Part shown: positions 17,171 to 25,358 of the stretch, one piece after another
How positions within the stretch are numbered: position 1 is the stretch's first letter
Layout: each line of letters begins with the position of its first letter
Assembly (NCBI GenBank): GCA_018267915.1
Contig: JAFDXN010000062.1
Coordinates: 1 to 64,000, forward strand
DNA length: 64,000 nt
Origin: Bacteroidota bacterium
Lineage (GTDB): Bacteria; Bacteroidota; Bacteroidia; Chitinophagales; Chitinophagaceae
Direction: 5' to 3'
Notes under the pieces: model-generated
What the model saw: only the letters and a program-made list of their open reading frames with translations
The model's database searches: none
What the model was told of the DNA's origin: nothing
Position numbers and translations under genes: made by a program

Positions 17171-18499
17171 TTATCTGTTGTTAAAGTAGTCGCTATGCAG
17201 TTTCTGTTTTACAATTTCAAGTGGGTAGTAACTCATCAGCAGATATCGCTTATGAAATTCCTTAAGGTCAAATTCCCTGTTGTGTTGCATTGCGTCTTGT
17301 TTCATAGCTTCCATTTCATGAGCACCTACTTTATAGCTTAGGGCTTGTGCCGGCCAGTTGGTGACGCGGGTTATTTCTCTTTCCATTATATCGTCCTGGC
17401 CAGGCACATTCTCTTTCCAGAATTTCGCCGCCTTATCGTGGTCCCAGCCGTAGTAGTGAATACCGGCATCGAGCACCAGGCGGACGGAACGTACCAGGTC
17501 CCATTCCCATTTGCCGAGTTCTTTGTAAGGATCTGTGTATAGTCCTATCTCCTTGCCATAGTATTCTACATAGCACCCCCATCCCTCGAAATTGCCGGGG
17601 TAGTAAAACAGGTGCTGAAAGCCCGGTTCACCGCTGAGACTTCTGCGTATGCTCGACTGCAAGTGGTGGCCCGGTATTGCCTCGTGCATATACAGCCATT
17701 CCATAGCTCGTTTATTGTGCCTTCCGCCGTAGAAATTGTATTGGAACACGTCCTTATCATAAGGATTGTCGTCTTTGCTTAAATAGATGCCGGGTGGGGT
17801 ATTAGGCCCGGCATTTGGCCACTCCATTACTGAAACCGGTGGCACCGTTTGCAAGTCAACAAAGCGGCTTAAGTGTTCTCTTACCTCTTTGTCTATCTCT
17901 TCATATACCTTTGCGATCGCATCTTTATCATGCAGATAAAAGCTGTCGTTTTGCAGATGTTTGTAAAAGGCTGCTTTGTCTGTGAATCCAAGCCGGTTTT
18001 GGATCGATTCGATCTGTTGTTGCACACGTTTGGTTTCGCTTATACCCAACTCGAACACTTGCTCTGGTGTGAAAGCGGAACTTGTGTAACGCTTTACGAA
18101 GAGTGCGTAGTATTGTTTGTGGTTGGCCAAGGCATACAGACCGTTCTGCGGCATCTTCTTCCCCTGCTTTACCCATTGCTGCTCCAGCAGGACACGCTGA
18201 AGGTTCAGATCAATCTCATAAGCCAGGTGGGTATAGTAAAGTTGATCTGCACTATCTAAATTACCTTTTGTATAACTGCGCAGTTCTCGTTGTTCCTTCC
18301 TGAAAAATGCTTCCTGTTTGTCGAGATCATTAAGCTGGGGGATACTGTTAAAATAGTCGTGGTAGTCGAAGACCAGTTCGGGAATATGCAATGCGGTGTA
18401 CCCTGATTCAAACCCCGACAGAAATTGTTTGAAGTTGCCTGCATGCACCCGCAGTGCGGCGAGAAGGCAAACGGCGATGGACAAAAAGCGGCGATACAT
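17171..18499 (-). CDS. DUF885-family metallopeptidase-like protein
   Basis: This 442-residue exported protein has signal peptide MYRRFLSIAVCLLAALRVHA. It matches DUF885 in the HEAIPGHHLQ motif (a zinc-peptidase-type signature), with downstream FEGWGCYVEYYGKEIG and VLDAGIHYYGW segments also typical of the family. At 442 residues it is shorter than many family members. The ATG at 18497-18499 is chosen because the alternative at 18523 would overlap the upstream gene; the chosen start leaves 5 nt to it. It is in an operon with the PDZ-hydrolase gene, so both envelope enzymes may act together. Substrate unknown. Confidence 0.85.
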   Translation of the reverse strand: MYRRFLSIAVCLLAALRVHAGNFKQFLSGFESGYTALHIPELVFDYHDYFNSIPQLNDLDKQEAFFRKEQRELRSYTKGNLDSADQLYYTHLAYEIDLNLQRVLLEQQWVKQGKKMPQNGLYALANHKQYYALFVKRYTSSAFTPEQVFELGISETKRVQQQIESIQNRLGFTDKAAFYKHLQNDSFYLHDKDAIAKVYEEIDKEVREHLSRFVDLQTVPPVSVMEWPNAGPNTPPGIYLSKDDNPYDKDVFQYNFYGGRHNKRAMEWLYMHEAIPGHHLQSSIRRSLSGEPGFQHLFYYPGNFEGWGCYVEYYGKEIGLYTDPYKELGKWEWDLVRSVRLVLDAGIHYYGWDHDKAAKFWKENVPGQDDIMEREITRVTNWPAQALSYKVGAHEMEAMKQDAMQHNREFDLKEFHKRYLLMSYYPLEIVKQKLHSDYFNNR

Positions 18500-18504
18500 C
18501 CAGT

Positions 18505-19809
18505 TTAACTTTTGCGCAGCCAATTCATCACAATTTTCCTTAAATCTGCATTGTATGGTCCCGGGTTTCGCAATCCCTGCTGAAAATCGGAGGCATACTC
18601 CATTCCGTGGGTTGCAGCTATAGTAGCAAATGTGGCTGCACCGCTATTGTAATGGTTTACCGCATTGGTGATGATCTCATGATCGTCTTTACACGAAATA
18701 AAATCGCCTTCACCCCATATCAGCAATGCCTTTCCTTTGAAGGAGTGCCATAGTGCCGGTATATTGAGCGAATACAGCTCATCATTGTATTGACGCGACC
18801 GAAGATCAAATACGGAAAGGTGCTCGAGACAGGCCGGTTTTTTTGTAGCAGCCTGTTCTTTGCTCATCCTCTCGGAAAAGTAATAAGCTGCACATTCACA
18901 ACAGTCTTTTATATAGTCGTCCGTCGAGTCCGGCTCCCATCCCTCCGCCTCTGCAATGGTCCGCCTGCTTTTTAGCAGGTATTCGATAAAATTAGAACCA
19001 ATAGTTCCGTACGCGATAATACCTTTAACGGGTACCTGTGCGGCCACCATTGGTGCCATCACACCACCCATGCTATGCCCGAAGAGGAAGAGTTTATCTG
19101 TGGAGAACTGCTTGTTTTGCTCAAGTTGCTTAATTGCTTCGACGTAGCCATTTACCTCCTCTTTAAAGCTGATCTTATCACAGTCTTTACTGTAGCCTTT
19201 GTTATCACCCATGCCGGGTTTCTCGATCCGTACGGTGGTGAAGCCTGCCCTTGCAAGGTAGTTGAGCATCTGTAACTCGTTAGCTGCCGTGTCGAAAGCA
19301 AAATCCATAGAGTAGCAGCCGATGCCACCGATGAACACAAGTGCAGATCCGTTGGGGTTTGTTTTGGGCTTTGTAATGATGATGCGTTGCAGGCCGCTGT
19401 TCGTTTTTGCATAGGTGTAGTCCACTACCAGGTCGGGGTACTTCTCTTGCGGGAAGCGCATAAATGTGGCTTTGCCTTTAATGGTCTTACCATTGCGTAA
19501 CAATTCGTAAGTAAATGCGTCAGTTTTTTGCGCGGCTACGTAGCTCGATGTTGCTGCTGCCTTGTTCGTTGGGGTGCCGTTAATAAAGAGCAGAACGTCG
19601 CCTTTTTTGAAGCCGGCCGCTTCGGCAGTCGATCCGGGAATGATCTTATCCAACAAAACGCCCTGCCGGCCCGGTAGTTGCATTATACGTACCATGTCGT
19701 CGGTTATATCACGCATGGATATGCCAAGGAAGGGCCGGCGTTTCATTTCCTGGGCGTGCGTAGTAATATTCAATGTAATTAATAACACCAGTGTAATGAG
19801 TTTTTGCAT
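18505..19809 (-). CDS. Exported PDZ-alpha/beta hydrolase fusion
   Basis: The 434-residue protein starts at MQKLITLVLLITLNITTHAQ (ATG at 19807-19809), a clean signal peptide; the frame extends upstream to 19902 without coding character. A PDZ domain occupies about residues 22-115 (RPFLGISMRDITDDM, IIPGSTAEAAGFKKGDVLLFING). An alpha/beta hydrolase follows with nucleophile elbow FGHSMGG and an acid in LIWGEGDFI, and a His near ATHGMEY. The PDZ part may dock C-termini of partners or substrates. It precedes the DUF885 peptidase by 5 nt. Confidence 0.85.
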   Translation of the reverse strand: MQKLITLVLLITLNITTHAQEMKRRPFLGISMRDITDDMVRIMQLPGRQGVLLDKIIPGSTAEAAGFKKGDVLLFINGTPTNKAAATSSYVAAQKTDAFTYELLRNGKTIKGKATFMRFPQEKYPDLVVDYTYAKTNSGLQRIIITKPKTNPNGSALVFIGGIGCYSMDFAFDTAANELQMLNYLARAGFTTVRIEKPGMGDNKGYSKDCDKISFKEEVNGYVEAIKQLEQNKQFSTDKLFLFGHSMGGVMAPMVAAQVPVKGIIAYGTIGSNFIEYLLKSRRTIAEAEGWEPDSTDDYIKDCCECAAYYFSERMSKEQAATKKPACLEHLSVFDLRSRQYNDELYSLNIPALWHSFKGKALLIWGEGDFISCKDDHEIITNAVNHYNSGAATFATIAATHGMEYASDFQQGLRNPGPYNADLRKIVMNWLRKS

Positions 19810-19907
19810 AAGCCGTATGTTAGCAACACTAAAATTAGCTGTGCCGGTTGTGGCATTGCTACCTTGTATGGGGGGATTTATAGTTTTATTTTTAAGGAAC
19901 ATTTAAT

Positions 19908-20289
19908 ATGGTTACGGCAGGCTACTCCGGAACACCACTGGTGAAAAGTTGGGCATAAAAAAGGAGTTTACGATAATGACAGTAAATGCCCCCGGCATTA
20001 CTTCAGCTTACTCGGCGGCATGCCCAAAATGAAATTGGAATTGGACGAAAAGAAGCTGAAAGATTTCATTCACTTCTTTCCAAAGAACGAAAAGGAGGCA
20101 AATGGCGCAGGATGGGATGATATGGGTGTCGTGGCCAAAGAAAGCGTCGAAGGTGGTGAGTAACGTAAATGAAGCTATTATCAGGAAACATGCCTTGAGT
20201 ATAGGTCTTGTAGATATAAGGTATGCGCCGTTAATGATGTGTGGTCGGCGATGAAATTTGTGATGCGGGTAAAGAACAGGGTAAAATAA
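19908..20289 (+). pseudogene. Decayed DUF3052-family gene (four frame changes)
   Basis: Read across frames, the + strand gives a nearly full DUF3052 protein. It starts MVTAGYSGTPLVK (19908-19946), then KLGIKKEFTIMTVNAPG (from 19946), then HYFSLLGGMPKMKL and FIHFFPKNEKE (from 19996). It continues QDGMIWVSWPKKASK with VNEAIIRKHALSIGLVDI (from about 20108) and ends CAVNDVWSAMKFVMRVKNR (20224-20289). The shifts near 19946, 19996 and 20222 look like single-base losses; the one near 20100 accompanies loss of about ten residues. Stops occur in every single frame. Family identity is from recalled DUF3052 motifs. Assembly error is an alternative, but four shifts in 380 bp between intact genes favour decay. 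Confidence 0.85.
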
Positions 20290-20312
20290 AAGCCCCGCCA
20301 ATGGCGGGGCTT
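20281..20312 (-). terminator. Terminator of rplY
   Basis: A perfect 10-bp stem AAGCCCCGCC/GGCGGGGCTT (20290-20299 with 20303-20312) with a 3-nt loop and TTTATTTTA on the minus strand, 23 nt after the rplY stop. It abuts the 3' end of the DUF3052 remnant. Confidence 0.85.
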
Positions 20313-20335
20313 CGTATAGAAAGTGGTTCGAATGA

Positions 20336-20950
20336 TCACTTCTTTGCAGGAGCAGCTTTTGCACCGCCCGCAGCAGCCTTAGCTTCTTCAGTTTCAGCCT
20401 GGCGCAGGGCACGGGTTGTAACAACAGAAGCGATGGGTATACGTGGCGAGTTCATGATCTCCATGTTGTCGGCTTTCACGTCTTCCACGCGCACGTTACC
20501 GCCTATTAGCAGGTCGTCGATGTTTACCTCGATGTTCTCAGCGAGGTATTTAGGATAAGTGCGAACTTTAAGTGTTTTCGCTTTTACCACAAGACGGCCA
20601 CCGTCTTTAACGCCCTGGGGCTGACCTGTGAACTTCAAAGGTAGGTCGGCAATTACTTTACGGTCTTCCACCAGTTCCAGGAAGTCGATGTGGGCCAGCT
20701 CGTCTGTAACCACGTCGAACTGGAGATCCTTCATGATGGTACGGTAAGTAGTGCCGTCCACAGTGATCTCTGCCAACTGGAAGTTAGGAGTGTACACCAG
20801 TTGACGATAGTCCATTACCGGTGCTGCGAAATGGATGGTTTCTTTGCCGCCGTAGATCACGCCCGGCACCATGCCTTCAGAACGAAGCTGGCGTGTTGCT
20901 TTTTTGCCAATTTCGCTTCTTTTCTTTCCTTCGATTTTGATGCTTTTCAT
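20336..20950 (-). CDS. rplY: 50S ribosomal protein L25 (Ctc type)
   Basis: L25 binds 5S rRNA in the large subunit. The 204-residue product is the long CTC form: the N-terminal L25 domain (MKSIKIEGKKRSEIGKKATRQLRSEGMVPGVIYGG, a family hallmark shown here up to its GVIYGG turn) and a C-terminal TL5-like beta domain from about residue 95. The last ~20 residues are Ala/Lys-rich (EEAKAAAGG). prs lies upstream on the same strand, a common pairing, though here 187 nt with palindromic repeats separates them. Confidence 0.95.
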   Translation of the reverse strand: MKSIKIEGKKRSEIGKKATRQLRSEGMVPGVIYGGKETIHFAAPVMDYRQLVYTPNFQLAEITVDGTTYRTIMKDLQFDVVTDELAHIDFLELVEDRKVIADLPLKFTGQPQGVKDGGRLVVKAKTLKVRTYPKYLAENIEVNIDDLLIGGNVRVEDVKADNMEIMNSPRIPIASVVTTRALRQAETEEAKAAAGGAKAAPAKK

Positions 20951-21032
20951 TTTACTTTTTCTTTTCAGCGCCGAGCGAAATACCCGTCTAACATCCGGAC
21001 GTTGAAAACGTTTTTAATTTTAAAAAAAGGTA

Positions 21033-21131
21033 CCCCTTAGGGGGACGGATTTTGTTGCTTAAACAGACTCTCCTAACCTCCCTGAAGGGAGGAAAGAATA
21101 TTTTATTGAAAGACCTTAGCCCCTTTAGGGG
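21033..21131. repeat. Intergenic cluster of three GC-rich palindromes between prs and rplY
   Basis: CCCCTTAGGGG (21033-21043), CCTCCCTGAAGGGAGG (21077-21092) and CCCCTTTAGGGG (21120-21131) lie in under 100 bp. The middle 16-mer recurs in reverse-complement orientation at 36111-36126, with similar flanks. This suggests a dispersed palindromic repeat. The one nearest prs may also help end its transcript. Confidence 0.6.
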
Positions 21132-21137
21132 TTGGGG

Positions 21138-22085
21138 TTACTTCCTGTTGCTATGAATAAACAAAGAACTTATGGACTTGTTTTCGAAGGTATTGCGGAT
21201 AGCCACTGCAAAGAGTTCGGCTGTCGATAATACTTTTATTTTAGAACAGTCCTGCTTCAAGGGTATAGTATCGCAAACCACCAGTTCTTCCAGCTCGGAG
21301 TTTTGTATATTCTCGTAAGCTTTGCCGCTTAGCACCGGGTGTGTACAAAATGCACGTACCGAAAGCGCTCCACGTTCTTTCAAAATCGCTGCTGACTTGC
21401 TTAGTGTGCCGGCAGTATCGCAGATATCGTCGATCAATATCACGTCCCTGCCGCTCACATCGCCTATCACCGTCATAGCTGCCACCTCGTTGGCACGCTT
21501 ACGTTGCTTGTCGCAGATAACCATATCCACTTCAAAATATTTGGCAACTTCGCGCACCCTGTTGGTACTACCTACGTCGGGGGACGCAAAGATAAGGTTT
21601 TTCATCTTAAGATTCTCAATATAAGGGATGAAAACTGCCGAGCTATCGAGGTGATCCACAGGTATATCAAAAAAACCTTGAATTTGTGGTGCATGCAGGT
21701 CCATGGTCATGACACGGTTGGCGCCAGCCGTAGTGAGCAGGTTGGCTACCAGTTTGGATGCTATCGCCACACGTGGCTTATCCTTACGGTCCTGGCGGGC
21801 GAAGCCGAAGTAGGGGATAACCGCAGTGATGTAGCCAGCTGAAGCCCTGCGGGCGGCATCGATCATCATCAGCAATTCCATAAGGTTATCGGAAGGGGCA
21901 AAGGTGGACTGGACCAGGAAAACATAGTCGCCACGGATCGATTCCTTAAATTCTGGCTGGAACTCGCCATCGCTGAATTTCTGGATATCTACTTGCCCAA
22001 GAGGCTTACCAAAGTGTTTTGCTATTTTCTCGGCGAGGTAATGTGAGCCTGTGCCGGAGAATATTTTAACTGAAGGTTGCAGCAT
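21138..22085 (-). CDS. prs: Ribose-phosphate pyrophosphokinase
   Basis: Prs makes PRPP from ribose-5-phosphate and ATP for nucleotide, His and Trp synthesis. The 315-residue protein has the class I layout: FSGTGSHYLAEKIA, the flexible ATP-binding FSDGEFQPEFKESIRG loop, YFGFARQDRK, MDLHAPQIQGFFDIPVDHL, and the PRPP loop VILIDDICDTAGTL. Length is normal for the class. Start MLQPSVKIFSG at 22083-22085 lies about 10 nt from the predicted transcript start, so the leader is very short. Confidence 0.95.
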   Translation of the reverse strand: MLQPSVKIFSGTGSHYLAEKIAKHFGKPLGQVDIQKFSDGEFQPEFKESIRGDYVFLVQSTFAPSDNLMELLMMIDAARRASAGYITAVIPYFGFARQDRKDKPRVAIASKLVANLLTTAGANRVMTMDLHAPQIQGFFDIPVDHLDSSAVFIPYIENLKMKNLIFASPDVGSTNRVREVAKYFEVDMVICDKQRKRANEVAAMTVIGDVSGRDVILIDDICDTAGTLSKSAAILKERGALSVRAFCTHPVLSGKAYENIQNSELEELVVCDTIPLKQDCSKIKVLSTAELFAVAIRNTFENKSISSLFIHSNRK

Positions 22086-22101
22086 AAAAATGAATGGACT
22101 G

Positions 22102-22131
22102 CAAAATTAGCCAAACAGTTCTTGTGGCAAA
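22102..22131 (-). promoter_or_regulatory. Promoter of prs
   Basis: Minus-strand TAATTTTG (22102-22109) and TTTG (22128-22131) are separated by 18 nt, close to the Bacteroidota consensus. The -7 box lies only 16 nt from the start codon. Confidence 0.55.
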
Positions 22132-22611
22132 ACCGAATTATGCACACTGTTGAAAATTATCGTGCACCGATGCTTTACCTAAAAAGGAGATACATGGGAA
22201 AGACTATGCATATCTAAAAATGTAGGGCCGCTAACCGGATGTGAGGCAGTACATAAGCTTACCGGTTAGCAGACAGGGCACGCGACAATGCGAAAACGAA
22301 AAAAATATTGATCTCCAATATATTGGACGTAGCTATCGGAATAATGGTTGAGATGTAATTGGTCGGGAGCCTGGCTCGTAATAGTCGTCGGGGCATCCGA
22401 TCTATATGCTCCCGAGACACACATGGGCGTATTGCCGGCGGATATTTAAGTATTCTGCAGGGAGATCGTCCTTATCATGGTGAGGAACGCGAAAGATCTG
22501 TACGAGAAGGACACAATGCGTCTAACGCCGACGGAGAAGAGGATATGATAGTAATGAAAAACATTATTACAATTACTACCTTGCAGCAAGCAACTAATTT
22601 TCATAAAAAAC
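22132..22611. other. 480-bp intergenic stretch with one inverted repeat
   Basis: I see no convincing gene. A reading frame of 93 codons at 22359-22640 (+) has no family features and would overlap the next gene's start. The perfect 9-bp inverted repeat GCTAACCGG/CCGGTTAGC (22230-22238 and 22262-22270, 23-nt loop) may be a regulatory or transcript-end structure. TACCTTGC about 30 nt before the next gene resembles a -7 box. Confidence 0.4.
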
Positions 22612-23871
22612 ATGAAGCCCTCCAGAATAATATTGATTAATTTCCTTACCGCAATATCATATGCGTGTTTTTTATATGTTTTTCAGTTATTTCTTCATCG
22701 CCTGGATTATATCGGCCATATGCCAGATGAAAAGAATATCATAGTGTTCGATGCCGATTGGTATCATAGCATTGTGATAAACGGGTATGTAAATGGTGAT
22801 GCCGGCAGCAATACAGGCTTTTTTATCTTCTTCCCGTTCATCTGGAAGATATTGCACGTTGGGGGCATTGGTATGGCCCTCGTCAATGTATTATTGTTCT
22901 CATTCGGTTTTGCCCTGCTTTGCGCGGTTTTACCATTCAGCGAGACGGAAAGGCTTCTTTTATTATCGCTGCCCTCCATTTTTTTTTGTTTCGTACCCTA
23001 CTCGGAAGCGATCAGTTTTCTTGAGATAGCTGTGGTGTTCTGGGGCATCGTCCATAAGAAACATTACCTGGTTTGGTTATTCCTTTTCTTGGCAGGGCTA
23101 ACGCGGGCCACAACTATCTTTCTTATCCCTGGCTTCATAATCATGGAACTGGTGGCAAATGCCAATAGGTCATGGCTATCTTCTTTGTACAAGGCCGCTC
23201 GTTATTTCGTGATGCCGATAGTTGCCGGCCTTAGCGTATTCATATGGTATGAACATCATTGTACGGGCATCTGGTTTGTCTATTTTGATCAGCAGGCTAG
23301 AAATTGGGGTCATAAGTTTTCGGTGCCTGTACTTCCATTCGGCAGTCTGGAAGGCCCGCGCACTCTGTGGATCAATTCTCTTGCGGTGTTCACAGGGTTA
23401 ACTGCGTTGATAATAGTATCCGTAAAATTCATCCGCTGGCTAGGTGGAAAGGCATACGATAACAGCCTTTTAGTATTGTCGCTTTGCTATATGAGCTTTA
23501 CCACTCTCTACGCTATATTTTTTAATCCCCAGTGGGCCGATGGCCACACGGTTATTGCTGCGTTGCACAGGTATGTTTTCGCCACTCCCTTTTTCTTTGT
23601 GTTCCTGCATCATTGCTTCAACAACGTACGTTTCACCTGGAAGCATTACCTGGGTGTTACGCTATTTGCCAACGCCGTTTGGCTGTTATCAGGGTCTTAT
23701 CTGCACATTCAAAATACCTTGTTCTTTAGCTTTAATACTCTTTGTATCCTGCTGGTAATGACCTACGGAACTAAAAAAAATGCATGGCCCCTATTGCTAC
23801 TTATCACCATCTGTTTTACTATGCAGATAAACCTCTTTCAACAATTTATCGGGGGCATATACCCGGAATAA
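22612..23871 (+). CDS. GT-C-like polytopic membrane glycosyltransferase (PIG-V-like)
   Basis: This 419-residue protein has about 9-11 hydrophobic helices. The first loop holds FDADWYHSIVINGY, like the acidic (F/W)D(S/G)xWYxxIAxxGY motif of PIG-V-type mannosyltransferases of the GT-C fold. Later loops contain FFPFIWK, a RATTIFLIPGF segment and a WADGHTVIAALHRYVFATPFF region. Such enzymes use lipid-linked sugars on the outer face of the membrane. The gene stands alone, without other glycan genes. The assignment rests on the first-loop motif and topology. Confidence 0.65.
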   Translation: MKPSRIILINFLTAISYACFLYVFQLFLHRLDYIGHMPDEKNIIVFDADWYHSIVINGYVNGDAGSNTGFFIFFPFIWKILHVGGIGMALVNVLLFSFGFALLCAVLPFSETERLLLLSLPSIFFCFVPYSEAISFLEIAVVFWGIVHKKHYLVWLFLFLAGLTRATTIFLIPGFIIMELVANANRSWLSSLYKAARYFVMPIVAGLSVFIWYEHHCTGIWFVYFDQQARNWGHKFSVPVLPFGSLEGPRTLWINSLAVFTGLTALIIVSVKFIRWLGGKAYDNSLLVLSLCYMSFTTLYAIFFNPQWADGHTVIAALHRYVFATPFFFVFLHHCFNNVRFTWKHYLGVTLFANAVWLLSGSYLHIQNTLFFSFNTLCILLVMTYGTKKNAWPLLLLITICFTMQINLFQQFIGGIYPE

Positions 23872-23882
23872 TTACAGCTTTG

Positions 23883-23913
23883 CTTGGCGCTATCCGCCGC
23901 ATGGTTATCTTTG
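23883..23913 (+). promoter_or_regulatory. Promoter of the OsmC-family gene
   Basis: CTTG (23883-23886) and TATCTTTG (23906-23913) are separated by 19 nt. The ATG at 23942 is 28 nt beyond the -7 box. Confidence 0.6.
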
Positions 23914-23941
23914 GGTGTTTCTTTTAACTAAAATATTATAC

Positions 23942-24355
23942 ATGAAACGTAACGCTACCGCCATATGGAATGGCTCAGGAAAAGAAGGCACTGGAACGCT
24001 GAGCACACAAAGCACCACGCTGAGTAACGCGCAATACTCTTACAAAAGCCGCTTTGAGGAAGGTGTAGGAACCAATCCCGAAGAGTTGATGGCTGCTGCA
24101 CATGCGGGTTGCTTCAGCATGAAATTATCCTTCGTATTGGGTGCAGCAGGTTTTACACCTGATGAGATAAAGACGGATTGCGTGATCACACTGGAGAATG
24201 GTGCTATCACCAAGAGTGAACTAACCACGCGCGCGAAAGTGCCAGGTATAGATGCGGCAAAATTTAAGGAGTGCGCCGAGGATGCGAAGGCAAATTGCCC
24301 GGTATCGAAAGCATACGGCGCTTTTGAAATAACGCTCGATGCTGCATTGGTGTAA
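23942..24355 (+). CDS. OsmC-family peroxiredoxin
   Basis: OsmC/Ohr proteins reduce organic hydroperoxides using two cysteines. The 137-residue protein begins MKRNATAIWNGSGKEGTGTLS at 23942; an upstream TTG at 23915 would overlap the promoter. Motifs are TNPEELMAAAHAGCFSMKLSFVL (first redox Cys within AGCFSM) and ANCPVSKAY (second Cys). The pattern ATWNGxxKxGxG is of the OsmC rather than Ohr type. It is monocistronic, with its own promoter and terminator. Confidence 0.9.
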   Translation: MKRNATAIWNGSGKEGTGTLSTQSTTLSNAQYSYKSRFEEGVGTNPEELMAAAHAGCFSMKLSFVLGAAGFTPDEIKTDCVITLENGAITKSELTTRAKVPGIDAAKFKECAEDAKANCPVSKAYGAFEITLDAALV

Positions 24356-24374
24356 ATTTCTAATTTATAAATTG

Positions 24375-24407
24375 AAAAAGTCCCGCTCCTTGCGGGACTT
24401 TTTTTAT
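24375..24407 (+). terminator. Terminator of the OsmC-family gene
   Basis: AAAAAGTCCCGC pairs with GCGGGACTTTTT (24375-24386 with 24392-24403), continuing into a T run. The loop is five bases. Confidence 0.9.
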
Positions 24408-24714
24408 CCACATTTTAGTTAGGGCATTTCGCTTTGTAATTTAATTATATATATATTGATTGGTCCTTCATTTATTTAACAAAAAGCTAATAAATACGTT
24501 TGTTAACGACTGGTTAATGACACTCGAATGCCTATGTAGGTTATTGTTTTTTTATGAAAAGGCTTTGATATTTGGCTTAATACTTGATTTACCAAGAAAC
24601 TGAAATAAGACTAGAAGAGCAAGAACCATGTATGCCAGTGCAGGTTGTCGTGTACTCAAGTTTTTATCCTCACCCACATATTGCTGATTTTTTAACAACC
24701 ATTAATTGTGTAAA
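24408..24714. other. 307-bp AT-rich intergenic stretch
   Basis: No gene or remnant is recognised. Several short T runs and TTTG words occur, but no pair has the right spacing for a confident promoter of the following gene. Confidence 0.4.
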
Positions 24715-25353
24715 ATGGGGTACAAATCTTTTGTTAGTTTGAACATTGCCGTAATAGGCGAAGGTGTCGTAAGTGAGAACATCGCGCGGAGTCTTGCAAT
24801 GGCGGGACATTACATTTTCATGGGTTTGCGTGACGAGCAGTTGGTTACCAATTCGCTGCTGGGAGAATTCGAAAATATCGAAGCCTGCACCGTTGGGAAT
24901 GCGGCATGCGAGGCTGACATCATTATTATGGCGATACCAGTAGAAGAGGTGCGCGATGTGTCTTATTTGCTGGGCGATGTAAGAAAGAAGGTTATAATCG
25001 GCGCTACCGGCAACGTGTATCCCAAGCCGGCAGAATTTGTACATGCTGTTAATGTTATGCGTTCCATCACCGGCTGCCCGCACGTGGTAAAAAGCTTTAA
25101 CTGCGCAGGGTATGAAAACCTGTTCTCAGATTCATTTGCAAAACGGGGTGCGGATATGTTCGTTGCCGGTGATAGCAAGAAGGCGAAGGAAATGGTCAAA
25201 TTGCTTGCGAAGGACATGGGCTTTGCCAATTGCTACGACTTTGGAGACAATGACTCAGTACCCTTGCTGGAAGACCTCGCCAAATGCTGGTATAACCTGG
25301 CCATCACACAGAAGCTGGGACAGAATATTTCTTTTAAGCTGTTTAGGGATTAA
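24715..25353 (+). CDS. F420-dependent-NADP-reductase-like NAD(P)-binding protein
   Basis: This 212-residue protein starts at the ATG at 24715. A Rossmann fold opens with LNIAVIGEGVVSENIARSLA; the usual third Gly of GxGxxG is altered (GEGVVS). The motifs EADIIIMAIPVEEV, KKVIIGATGNVYP and KSFNCAGYEN are those of the coenzyme-F420-dependent NADP oxidoreductase-like/pyrroline-carboxylate-reductase-like group. Bacteroidota generally lack F420, so another reductant is expected. Stands alone, ending 5 nt before a convergent gene. Substrate unknown. Confidence 0.7.
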   Translation: MGYKSFVSLNIAVIGEGVVSENIARSLAMAGHYIFMGLRDEQLVTNSLLGEFENIEACTVGNAACEADIIIMAIPVEEVRDVSYLLGDVRKKVIIGATGNVYPKPAEFVHAVNVMRSITGCPHVVKSFNCAGYENLFSDSFAKRGADMFVAGDSKKAKEMVKLLAKDMGFANCYDFGDNDSVPLLEDLAKCWYNLAITQKLGQNISFKLFRD

Positions 25354-25358
25354 TCACC

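Noticed and set aside
20008-20424. 138-codon minus-strand frame after rplY
   Set aside because: It is antisense to the DUF3052 remnant and overlaps the rplY end and its terminator.
22359-22640. 93-codon + strand frame before the GT-C-like gene
   Set aside because: It overlaps the next start, has no ribosome site or motif, and its composition is irregular.
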